The notes under the pieces are model-generated. The model did no database searches. It was given only the letters and a program-made list of their open reading frames with translations, and was not told the DNA's origin. A DNA stretch of 5,057 nucleotides. Origin: Halobacteriales archaeon QS_9_67_15 (lineage in GTDB: Archaea > Halobacteriota > Halobacteria > Halobacteriales > Haloarculaceae). Within the stretch, counting starts at the first letter, position 1. Every line of letters starts with the position of its first letter. The stretch lies in contig PXSD01000114.1 of NCBI GenBank assembly GCA_003023165.1, positions 1 through 5,057 of the forward strand, in the 5' to 3' direction. Below, one piece after another: positions 1 through 5,057 of the stretch. The position numbers and the translations under genes were made by a program.

Positions 1-210
1 CGGGCCGCCCGCGACCTGTATCTCTCCCGTCGTCCCGGATTCGACGTAATGGTCGTCGGACCGGACGGCGCTGACGCTCGGTCCCCACTCCGGCCAGCGC
101 TCCGTATCGGCGAGGACCGTCCAGACGGTCTCGGCGTCGGCGTCGACGACGCGGTCGACGACCAGTCGTCGCCCGTCGGGCGTTCGCTCGATGCTGGGCA
201 GTGCGACCAT
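1..210 (-). CDS. SRPBCC/START-like protein, N-terminal part (cut by window edge)
   Basis: The complement strand reads from an ATG at 210-208 through 70 uninterrupted codons to base 1, so the gene continues outside the window. The product starts MVALPSIERTPDGRRLVVDR and goes on with DADAETVWTVLADTERWPEW. This is the N-terminal pattern of the SRPBCC (START/polyketide-cyclase) helix-grip fold: a first beta strand, then the helix in which a V-W/F-x-V-L-x-D segment precedes a W-P-x-W turn. Family members bind small hydrophobic ligands or act as cyclases or dehydratases; nothing here indicates a ligand. No signal peptide or membrane segment is visible, so it is probably cytosolic. It lies 31 bp downstream of the unrecognised minus-strand frame at 242-661 and may share its transcript. 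I see no convincing TATA box or Shine-Dalgarno site immediately upstream of the ATG. The fold call is fairly firm; the function is open. Confidence 0.8.
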   Translation of the reverse strand, partial: MVALPSIERTPDGRRLVVDRVVDADAETVWTVLADTERWPEWGPSVSAVRSDDHYVESGTTGEIQVAGGP

Positions 211-241
211 ACGCGCCGTAGGGACGCTCGACCCTTGGGTG

Positions 242-661
242 TCAGGGCACCTCGTCGACGGCCGCCCGTAGATCCGCCTCGTCGGTCCACTCGACGACGC
301 GCTCGTCGGCCGCCCGCTCCAGGGCGGCGAGATGGGCCGCGGCCATTCCGTTGCCGTAGCGCTCCCGTTGCTCGTCGCCGTCCTCGTAGGTCCGCTCGAG
401 CAACCAGAGCCTGTCACGGACCCGACTTTGCGGGCGATAGAGGTAGCCGAATTCCCAGACGTGACCGCCGTCGAAGTCCTCGAGGACGCCGACGACGTGG
501 GTCGACTGCTCGCAGAGGATTTCGAAGGCGGGCGCCCACAGGTCGATCTGTTCGCCCGCAAGCCCGAAGTCCTCGAGCCCACGGAGATCCGCGAACTCGA
601 AGCGATGCCCCGCCCCGAGGAGTGACTGGTCGTTCTGTTGGAGGCGGTCTTTGGCGCTACA
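242..661 (-). pseudogene. Unrecognised conserved-looking haloarchaeal protein lacking a start codon
   Basis: On the complement strand a frame with the composition of a real soluble halophile protein runs to a TGA at 244-242. Stretches include SAKDRLQQNDQSLLGAGHRF, LAGEQIDLWAPAFEILCEQS and GHVWEFGYLYRPQSRVRDRL. The Trp, Tyr, Cys and Phe content and the acidic C-terminus (ending AAVDEVP) are unlike the Arg/Ser-rich shadow frames nearby. The frame is open upstream to a TGA but has no ATG, GTG or TTG before a late TTG inside the protein. The codon just before Ser-Ala-Lys-Asp is TGT (661-659), exactly where an initiator before Ser would be expected, and a GGAG lies just upstream of it. The start codon was therefore lost by mutation, or the 5' end was replaced by the repeat-rich DNA that begins here. 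I do not recognise the family. A plus-strand frame at 332-625 is its antisense shadow. The coding call is fairly sure; pseudogene status is inferred from the missing start. Confidence 0.6.
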
Positions 662-710
662 ACTCCTCGACCGGCTCGCTATCTGAAGTCACGACTGCAC
701 TCGAGAGCGT

Positions 711-736
711 GCGGTGAAAGTCCTCGGCACGCTCGC
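711..736. repeat. Direct repeat, copy 1 (26 bp, imperfect)
   Basis: Bases 711-736 match 768-793 at 24 of 26 positions, with a 57-bp period. The shared core is CTCGGCACGCTCGC, preceded by a TGAAAG word. This copy lies in its own hairpin: GAGCGTGC (705-712) pairs perfectly with GCACGCTC (727-734) around a 14-nt loop. Confidence 0.75.
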
Positions 737-767
737 TAGCGACTGATTCAGTCTTGCTCGACGGCGA

Positions 768-793
768 GCGATGAAAGCCCTCGGCACGCTCGC
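768..793. repeat. Direct repeat, copy 2 (26 bp, imperfect)
   Basis: This is the second copy of the 26-bp repeat, differing from 711-736 at two positions. It also sits in a hairpin, GCGAGCG (764-770) with CGCTCGC (787-793). The stem is kept although its sequence differs from that of copy 1, so pairing has been preserved while bases changed. Confidence 0.75.
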
Positions 794-798
794 GGTCG

Positions 799-841
799 CT
801 GAGCGAGATATCCTCACTTCGTTCGGATAGTGCTCGCTCAG
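799..841. repeat. Imperfect 43-bp palindrome
   Basis: CTGAGCGAG (799-807) is the exact reverse complement of CTCGCTCAG (833-841). Inside it TATCC (809-813) pairs with GGATA (825-829), leaving an 11-nt loop and a small asymmetric bulge. It could form a cruciform in DNA or a long hairpin in RNA. It lies directly after the two direct repeats and is probably part of the same repeat cluster. Confidence 0.65.
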
Positions 842-976
842 ACGACGCTCCGACGGCGCGAGCGCACCTCGCCCTTTCAGTCCGCCAGGCTCGATCCGCA
901 CAGCACTGCAGACGGCCACACACCTCCCCAGCCGATTCGCTCGCTCCCGGTGGTCGCTCGCTCATCCCTCGCGAGA

Positions 977-992
977 GCGCGCTCCAGCGCGC
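977..992. repeat. Short GC palindrome
   Basis: GCGCGCT (977-983) and AGCGCGC (986-992) are perfect inverted copies separated by two bases. Alternating GC of this kind arises easily in such GC-rich DNA, so no function is claimed. Confidence 0.4.
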
Positions 993-1061
993 GCCACTTT
1001 GCCTGTTTGGCCGTTGCCACACACGTGGCGCTGCCGTCGGCCGATACCCAGATCCGATAAC

Positions 1062-1085
1062 GGGGGACCAACATATACGTCCCCC
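1062..1085 (+). promoter_or_regulatory. Operon promoter: TATA box inside a 7-bp inverted repeat
   Basis: ACATATACGT at 1071-1080 is the clearest TATA box in the window. Its centre is about 30 bp upstream of the ATG at 1106. Archaeal transcription usually starts some 25-28 bp after the TATA centre, so the transcript should begin within a few bases of the ATG and be leaderless or nearly so, as is usual in haloarchaea. No Shine-Dalgarno site precedes the ATG, in agreement. The box is flanked by GGGGGAC (1062-1068) and its exact reverse complement GTCCCCC (1079-1085), 10 bp apart. A dimeric repressor bound to this dyad would block TBP/TFB, so it is a candidate operator; that role is inferred. Confidence 0.65.
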
Positions 1086-1105
1086 CACCCGTAAGCACAG
1101 GCCGA

Positions 1106-1636
1106 ATGATCACGGCCCGGGACCTTCGGAAGGAGTACGGCGGTTTCGTCGCGGTGGAGGGGAGTACGTTCACCGTCGAAGAGGGAGAAGTGTTCGGCAT
1201 CATCGGCCCGAACGGTGCCGGGAAGACGACGACGCTGAAGATGGTCGCCGGCCTCGTCGAGCCGACGGCCGGTGACGTCTCCGTCACCGGCTACGACGCC
1301 GGCGAAACCGAGATGCGCCAGCGACTCGGCTTCCTCCCCGAGGAGTCGCCGCTCTACGAGGAGATGACCCCGCTGTCGTACCTGCAGTTCTTCGCCGACC
1401 TCTACGACGTCCCGGAGGGCGTCGCGGACGTGGTCGGCCACCCCAAGGGCGCGCCCAGCGTCGACGAACTCGCCTACACGAACCCGAGTCTGGAGGGCGA
1501 CACCATCCGCAATCACCTGAAGCCAACTACATCATCGACTTCACGCGCGAACTGGGCGAGCAGGGCAAGACTATCGTCTTCAGCGCGCACAACCTCTACC
1601 ACGTCGAGAGTATCTGCGACCGCGTCGCCATCATGA
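1106..1636 (+). pseudogene. ABC-2 exporter ATPase (NatA-like), N-terminal fragment with foreign tail
   Basis: Residues 1-108 are a typical ABC nucleotide-binding domain: MITARDLRKEYGGFVAVEGS at the start (with the A-loop aromatic residue near Tyr11), a perfect Walker A GPNGAGKTT at 34-42, and the Q-loop region LGFLPEESPLYEEM at 74-87, where Glu stands in the usual Gln position. The motor would sit on the cytoplasmic face and drive the two downstream permeases. After Asp108 the ATPase likeness stops. Residues 109-139 come from an unrelated helix-turn-helix-like segment, and from about residue 140 the frame is wrong, ending at TGA 1634-1636. The ABC signature, Walker B and D-loop are absent from the whole window, so this product could bind the ATP phosphates but not complete a hydrolysis site. 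The stop overlaps an ATG of the correct frame (ATGA). The ATG start is set by the TATA spacing and family N-terminus. Confidence 0.85.
1430..1524 (+). other. Foreign segment replacing the ATPase signature/Walker B region
   Basis: These roughly 95 bases lie between two clean halves of the ATPase gene but resemble no part of one. In the upstream frame they read VVGHPKGAPSVDELAYTNPS and then a segment ending GDTIRNHLK. That has the shape of a helix-turn-helix: a first helix around SVDELA, a turn at TNPSL, and a recognition-like helix TIRNHL. From memory, HPKGAPS followed by such helices is common near the start of haloarchaeal winged-helix regulators; I could not check this. The length is not a multiple of three, so the ATPase frame is shifted. 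The left edge may lie a few codons earlier, because the residues GVAD could belong to either parent. I see no flanking duplication or terminal repeats. Confidence 0.6.
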
Positions 1637-1929
1637 ACGAGGGGCGGATCGTCGCGAAGGGCGACCTGGACGAACTCCAGGAGGAGTACGGCCGGACGGA
1701 GTACCACGTCTACACGACGGTCGAAGTTCCGGGGAGCGCCCGCGAGAACGGCCACCACCGCAGAGTCGTCGAGAGCATGGACGCGGTCGACGAGACGCGC
1801 GAGGCGGCCCGGGCGGCCGGCGGAGACGTGATCGACATCCGGACCGAAGAGTCGAGTCTCGAAGAGGTGTTTCTCAACGTCGCCGAATCTGACCCCGAGT
1901 CCGAACGGGACTCGGGGGCGCGACCGTGA
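1525..1929 (+). pseudogene. ABC-2 exporter ATPase (NatA-like), C-terminal fragment
   Basis: From base 1525 the original ATPase frame resumes with NYIIDFTRELGEQGKTIVFS, the segment that follows the D-loop in NatA/CcmA-type ATPases. It includes the H-loop SAHNLYHVESICDRV (catalytic-switch His at 1588-1590) and the closing strand MNEGRIVAKGDL. A C-terminal accessory region follows, with SSLEEVFLNVAESDPESE, the usual ending of this family. Nothing initiates at the junction itself. The first in-frame ATG is at 1633, overlapping the stop of the upstream fragment, and would give a 98-residue peptide lacking even the H-loop. The last codons overlap the GTG of the permease by 4 bp (GTGA, 1926-1929), so the fragment still sits in the operon's translational relay. 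Its preservation apart from the junction suggests the damage is recent, or an assembly error. Confidence 0.8.
1893..1917 (+). promoter_or_regulatory. Perfect 10-bp hairpin before the permease start
   Basis: CCCCGAGTCC (1893-1902) pairs exactly with GGACTCGGGG (1908-1917) around a 5-nt loop, GAACG. The hairpin ends 8 bases before the GTG start at 1926 and lies within the last codons of the ATPase. No T-run follows, so it is not an obvious terminator. It could occlude ribosome entry at the permease start unless a ribosome arrives from upstream, or mark an RNA-processing site. Both roles are inferred. Confidence 0.5.
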
Positions 1930-3926
1930 GCGGCGACCCACCGCGTCCACCGGGCGAGCGGTCGCCTGGCACCGGCGACTCCGACCGCTCGGGCGGCCTC
2001 GGCGGCTGGGTCCGGACGCGCGCCGAGAACGTCACCCGGATCGCGCGCTGGGAGGTGACGAAAAACGCGGGCGGCGTCGACCGACGGACGGTCGTCATCG
2101 CCGTCCTCGCGGTGCTCGGACTCGGTGCGATGGCACCGGTGGCGGTCAGCCAGGGCGTCTCGCTCGACCAGGGGATCTACCGGGTCGGCGTCGTCCCCGA
2201 AGACCCCTACTACGACCCGGTTTTCCTCGACCCGACGTTCCGCGTCCAGGGACCCGACGCCGGGGCGGTCGAGTCGGGCTACCAGGAGGTCATGATCGTC
2301 GGTCCACAGGTCCGCGAGTACGCCGACACGGCGAAGGGCCGCGCCGCGGTCGACGAGCTACGGTCGTCGACGATGCGGTACAACGACGGGATCATGGAAC
2401 TGGAGGACAATCGGTCGGCGGCGTTTCCCGTCGTCGTGAACCTCACTTACGTGGAACGCGAAGCCGCGGGCGTCGTCACGCAGGGCCAGCAGCCCGTGCC
2501 CATCGAGACCGACGAGGGTGGCGGATCCGACGGCGGCGACGCAGGGCAGACGGATGCGACTGCGACCCCGAACGGAGACGATACCACGGCGAGCGACAGT
2601 GGCGGCGACGGGTCCGGCAGTGACGGCAGCGAGCGTGGTGACGCCACAGAGAGCGGTGACGGCGACAGCGATGTGACCCGTCCGGACGGCGGCAGGAACG
2701 TCGCCGGGTCGTCCATCAGCGCGCGCCTGACGGGCGGTTCGTCGACCGGCGCGCCCTCGGACATCTCCCCGCCGTTCCCGTTCCGGTCGCTCGTGCTCGC
2801 GTTCGTCTTCGTCCTCCCGCTGAACTTCGTGATCCAGGCTTACGGGTCGACGATCCTCAGCGAGCGGATCAACCGCCGCGGGGAGCTCCTGCTGGTCGCG
2901 CCCGTCTCCCGGAAGGACATCATCATCGGAAAGACGCTCCCGTACTTCCTCGCCTCGCTGAGCGTCGCAACGGTGATCACGCTCCTGCTCCAGGGGTCTG
3001 CGATCTCGGTCCTCGCCATCGTTCCGATCGCGCTGTTGTTTCTCTCGGCGACGTTCCTCGGCGCGATGTTCGCCCGGTCGTTCAAGGAGTTGACGTTCGT
3101 GACGGTGACGATCACCGTCTCGCTGACCTCCTACGCGTTCGTCCCGGCCATCTTCACCGACGTGACGCCGATCGCGCTCATCTCGCCGCTGACGCTCGTC
3201 GTCCGGGACCTCCAGGGGCAGGCGATCGGAGCCGGCCAGTTCGTCTTCTCGACGCTCCCGCCGACGCTGACCGCGCTCGTCTGCTTCGGGCTCGGTGCTG
3301 GCCTCTACCGCGAGGAGGACATGTTCACCCAGCGGCCGATCCCGTACAAGGTCCTCGACGCGCTGGCCGGCCCGATCAAGCGCCGCCGGAGCGTGATGCT
3401 CGTGACGGCCGTCCTCCTCCCGTTCGTGCTGGTCGCGGAACTCGTCGTCGTCGCGTTCATGTACCCGCTCACGCAGGCGCAGGTCCCCTTCACGCTCGTC
3501 GTCGGCGCCGCCTTCGTCGGCATCGCGCTCGTCGAGGAACTCGCCAAGAGCCTGCACGTCTACGCGGGGTACGCCCACTCGCGGTTCGACGACGGCCTCC
3601 GGACGGCGCTGGTCGTCGGCGTCCTCAGCGGTATCGGCTTCTTTCTCGCGGAGAAACTGACCCTCATCGCCCGACTGGCGGACTTGCAGGACCTGCAGAT
3701 CGGTCGTGCGGCGCTGGGCGAACAGGCGTTACTCCAGACCGGCGTCCCGCTCCCGATACTCGCAGCGGCGCTATTGCTCGCGCCGCTGGCGCTCCACGTT
3801 CTCACGGCGTCTATCTCGGCGCTCGGAGCGCGGCGGGGACGGCGCTCGTACGCCGTGGCGCTGGTGATAGCGGTCGCGGTGCACGTCGCGTACAACCTGA
3901 CGGTGGTGACCGCGCTTGTCGGGTGA
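1926..3926 (+). CDS. ABC-2 permease fused to a PrsW-family intramembrane protease
   Basis: This 666-residue membrane protein has two parts. Residues 1-460 are a NatB-like ABC-2 permease: a cytoplasmic Ser/Gly/Asp-rich N-tail, a first membrane helix at 54-77, a large extracytoplasmic domain at 78-285, a cytosolic coupling segment with RINRRGELLLVAPVSRKDII (314-333), and five or so helices between 285 and 460. Residues 490-666 have the four PrsW motifs in order: EELAK (Glu537, Glu538, Lys541), FFLAE (Glu576), HVLTAS (His624) and HVAYN (His653, Asn657), each in or near a membrane helix. PrsW proteins are membrane-embedded proteases; Bacillus PrsW cleaves an anti-sigma factor. The apparent Glu and His ligands are all present, so the protease may be active; its substrate is unknown. 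The GTG start overlaps the ATPase stop by 4 bp, implying coupled translation. The frame is intact. It stays possible that the protease part is only a structural or regulatory module. Confidence 0.88.
   Translation: MSGDPPRPPGERSPGTGDSDRSGGLGGWVRTRAENVTRIARWEVTKNAGGVDRRTVVIAVLAVLGLGAMAPVAVSQGVSLDQGIYRVGVVPEDPYYDPVFLDPTFRVQGPDAGAVESGYQEVMIVGPQVREYADTAKGRAAVDELRSSTMRYNDGIMELEDNRSAAFPVVVNLTYVEREAAGVVTQGQQPVPIETDEGGGSDGGDAGQTDATATPNGDDTTASDSGGDGSGSDGSERGDATESGDGDSDVTRPDGGRNVAGSSISARLTGGSSTGAPSDISPPFPFRSLVLAFVFVLPLNFVIQAYGSTILSERINRRGELLLVAPVSRKDIIIGKTLPYFLASLSVATVITLLLQGSAISVLAIVPIALLFLSATFLGAMFARSFKELTFVTVTITVSLTSYAFVPAIFTDVTPIALISPLTLVVRDLQGQAIGAGQFVFSTLPPTLTALVCFGLGAGLYREEDMFTQRPIPYKVLDALAGPIKRRRSVMLVTAVLLPFVLVAELVVVAFMYPLTQAQVPFTLVVGAAFVGIALVEELAKSLHVYAGYAHSRFDDGLRTALVVGVLSGIGFFLAEKLTLIARLADLQDLQIGRAALGEQALLQTGVPLPILAAALLLAPLALHVLTASISALGARRGRRSYAVALVIAVAVHVAYNLTVVTALVG
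2508..2699 (+). other. Asp/Gly/Ser/Thr-rich low-complexity linker in the extracytoplasmic domain
   Basis: Residues of about 195-258 of the permease-protease are almost only Gly, Asp, Ser, Thr, Ala and Glu, with runs such as SDSGGDGSGSDGSERGD. The stretch lies between the first and second membrane helices and so outside the cell. Such acidic disordered linkers are typical of haloarchaeal surface proteins and are often glycosylated; there are also two N-x-S/T sequons before it (NRS near 162, NLT near 172). Its length probably varies between relatives. Confidence 0.6.
3905..3909 (+). promoter_or_regulatory. Shine-Dalgarno site supporting a TTG start
   Basis: GGTGA at 3905-3909 matches the core of the archaeal Shine-Dalgarno sequence (GGAGGTGA) and ends 6 bases before TTG 3916. 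It favours this TTG as the start of the second permease over the nearby GTG at 3923, which opens a frame that is not the permease. Confidence 0.5.
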
Positions 3927-5028
3927 GTCGCCGCCCGCGCCCGAGCCGTCGGCGTCCGGATCGAGCGAGCGGTCCCTGCGCTCGGACGCGCGGCTCACCA
4001 TCGCGAAGCGCGACCTCTCGTCGCTCAGTCGCGAGAAGACCATCGTCCTCGCGTTGCTCATCCAGCTGTTCGTCGCCGCGTTCTCGTCGTTTCTCGTCGT
4101 GGGTCTCACCTCGCTGTACAGTCCGGGGTCGGTCTCGGCCGGCGAGGTGGTGGTCGGCGTCGCCGGCGAACACGACGACGCGCTCGTCGACGCCGCGAGC
4201 GAACAACAGGGCGTCCGCGCGATCACGTACCCCACCGACGACACCGCTCGCGAGGCGTACCGGAACGGTCGCGTCCACGCGGTGTTGCTCGCGGCCGACT
4301 CGGACAGCCGGATAGACGTGACGGTGATCGCGCCACAGGAGAGCATCGAGACGACACTGATCGTCGACCAGGTGCGGACGCTGCTCGAACGCGTCGAGCG
4401 CAGCGAGCGGATCGCCCGCTCGCAACATCTCGACCGCTCGACGGTCCCGCTGCCCGAGGAAGTGGACGCCAGCCCCTACTTCGGGTTCACCTACACCGTG
4501 CTCGTCCCGCTCCTCCTCTTTCTCCCCCCGTTCATCAGCGGCTCGGTCGCGGTCGACGCGCTGACCGAGGAGATCGAACGCGGGACGCTCGAACTCCTCC
4601 GCGTCGCGCCGCTCTCGCTCGTCGACATCGTCGACGGCAAGGCGCTGGCGATGATACTCATCGCGCCGCTGCAGGTGGTCCTCTGGATCACGCTCCTGAG
4701 CGTGAACGGGATCGACATCGCGAACGTCCCCCGGTTGCTGACGGTCGTGACCGCGCTGACGACGCTGGTCGTCACGCTCGGGCTCGCGCTGGGTGTAGTG
4801 ACCGCCAGGCGCCGGCAGGCGCAACTGCTGTACTCGGTGCTGGTCATCTTCGGATTCGGCGCGCTCACGTTCCTCCCCGAACACCCCGCGACGACCGTCG
4901 CGAAACTCGCCGTCGACAGCCCGACGCCGACGACCTCGCTCCACGTCGTGGGGTACGCCGTCGCGGCGGTGGTCGGGTTCGTCCTGGCCCGCCGACTGGT
5001 CGCCGGGACCGACCCGGAAGGGCTCTAA
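3916..5028 (+). CDS. ABC-2 type permease, second subunit of the NatAB-like exporter
   Basis: The 370-residue product has the layout of an ABC-2 permease. A short Ser-rich cytoplasmic tail leads to the membrane-proximal RLTIAKRDLSSLSREKT (26-42) and a first helix at 43-64. An extracytoplasmic domain of about 125 residues follows (65-190), then five helices at about 193-212, 243-264, 272-295, 302-320 and 341-358. Between helices 2 and 3 lies the conserved cytosolic segment DALTEEIERGTLELLRVAPL (214-233), the usual contact with the ATPase. It should form a heterodimer with the upstream permease-protease; the exported substrate is not evident (Na+, drugs and lipids are all known for ABC-2 systems). 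The start is TTG 3916, overlapping the preceding gene by 11 bp and backed by a GGTGA site. The only plausible alternative, GTG 3923, is in the wrong frame. The frame is intact to TAA. No clear terminator is visible in the 29 bases that follow. Confidence 0.9.
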   Translation: MSGESPPAPEPSASGSSERSLRSDARLTIAKRDLSSLSREKTIVLALLIQLFVAAFSSFLVVGLTSLYSPGSVSAGEVVVGVAGEHDDALVDAASEQQGVRAITYPTDDTAREAYRNGRVHAVLLAADSDSRIDVTVIAPQESIETTLIVDQVRTLLERVERSERIARSQHLDRSTVPLPEEVDASPYFGFTYTVLVPLLLFLPPFISGSVAVDALTEEIERGTLELLRVAPLSLVDIVDGKALAMILIAPLQVVLWITLLSVNGIDIANVPRLLTVVTALTTLVVTLGLALGVVTARRRQAQLLYSVLVIFGFGALTFLPEHPATTVAKLAVDSPTPTTSLHVVGYAVAAVVGFVLARRLVAGTDPEGL

Positions 5029-5057
5029 TACGGATTATTGTAGGGTATGTCCGGATA

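Larger units (their letters stand above)
662..1060. other. Gene-free, repeat-rich intergenic stretch
   Basis: About 400 bp separate the minus-strand genes from the plus-strand operon. Open frames on both strands here translate into low-complexity Arg/Ser/Glu/Ala text without domain-like character, so I call no gene. The stretch holds a 26-bp direct repeat (711-736 and 768-793), an imperfect palindrome (799-841), a short GC palindrome (977-992) and many GCTCGC/GCGAGC-type words. My recollection, unchecked, is that similar GC-rich words recur between genes of other haloarchaea. It could be a dispersed intergenic repeat family or the remains of a non-autonomous mobile element. The left boundary coincides with the lost 5' end of the gene at 242-661. 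Confidence 0.55.

Noticed and set aside
332..625. Plus-strand open frame of 97 codons
   Set aside because: It lies antisense to the coherent minus-strand frame at 242-661, whose translation is far more protein-like. Its acidic look follows from the complement of halophile codons.
49..717. Plus-strand open frame of 222 codons
   Set aside because: The product is almost all Arg, Pro, Ser and Gly and overlaps two better minus-strand frames; a typical high-GC shadow.
705..841. CRISPR array
   Set aside because: There are only two imperfect copies of one repeat with a single spacer, and no cas genes nearby.
657..1088. Minus-strand open frame of 143 codons ending in SEPVEEL
   Set aside because: It runs through the direct and inverted repeats and translates as low-complexity Ser/Glu/Arg text; I know of no domain like it.
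1430..1636. Programmed ribosomal frameshift in the ATPase
   Set aside because: A frameshift cannot restore the missing signature, Walker B and D-loop, and unrelated sequence occupies their place.
2358..3578. Long minus-strand frame (406 codons), and a similar one at 3811-4944
   Set aside because: Both are Asp/Glu/Arg repeats lying antisense to convincing membrane proteins with conserved motifs.
3923..4315. GTG start overlapping the stop of the permease-protease (GTGA)
   Set aside because: It mimics the coupling seen at 1926, but the frame gives an Arg/Ser-rich peptide. The true permease frame begins at TTG 3916.
5047..5057. ATG at 5047 as the start of a further gene
   Set aside because: Only three full codons are visible, and there is no clear TATA box or Shine-Dalgarno site at a suitable distance.

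Overview
The window looks like a piece of a haloarchaeal (class Halobacteria) chromosome or large replicon. It is very GC-rich, and its soluble protein segments are rich in Asp and Glu. One extracytoplasmic linker is made almost only of Asp, Gly, Ser and Thr. The best promoter is an archaeal TATA box placed for a leaderless transcript. The closest lineage cannot be fixed from the sequence alone.

Layout. Positions 1-210 (minus) hold the N-terminal 70 codons of a START/SRPBCC-like protein cut by the window edge. Positions 242-661 (minus) hold a coherent coding frame of about 138 residues that I do not recognise. It has no usable start codon: a TGT sits exactly where an initiator would be expected. 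Positions 662-1060 carry no gene but are dense in direct and inverted repeats. A TATA box inside a perfect 7-bp inverted repeat (1062-1085) then begins a plus-strand operon that fills the rest of the window.

The operon encodes a three-gene, NatA/NatB-like ABC-2 exporter: an ATPase (1106-1929), a large permease fused to a PrsW-type intramembrane protease (1926-3926), and a second ABC-2 permease (3916-5028). The genes overlap by 4 bp and 11 bp, so translation is probably coupled. Both permeases look intact.

The ATPase is broken. About 95 bp at 1430-1524 replace the part that should encode the ABC signature, Walker B and D-loop, and they shift the frame. The replacement reads in frame as a helix-turn-helix-like peptide of a kind unrelated to ABC ATPases. 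The upstream frame then ends at a TGA overlapping an ATG that reopens the original ATPase frame (ATGA, 1633-1636). As written, the exporter has permeases but no working motor of its own. Either this is a decaying or repurposed operon, or the junction is an assembly chimera. This replacement and the permease-protease fusion are the two most notable things in the window.
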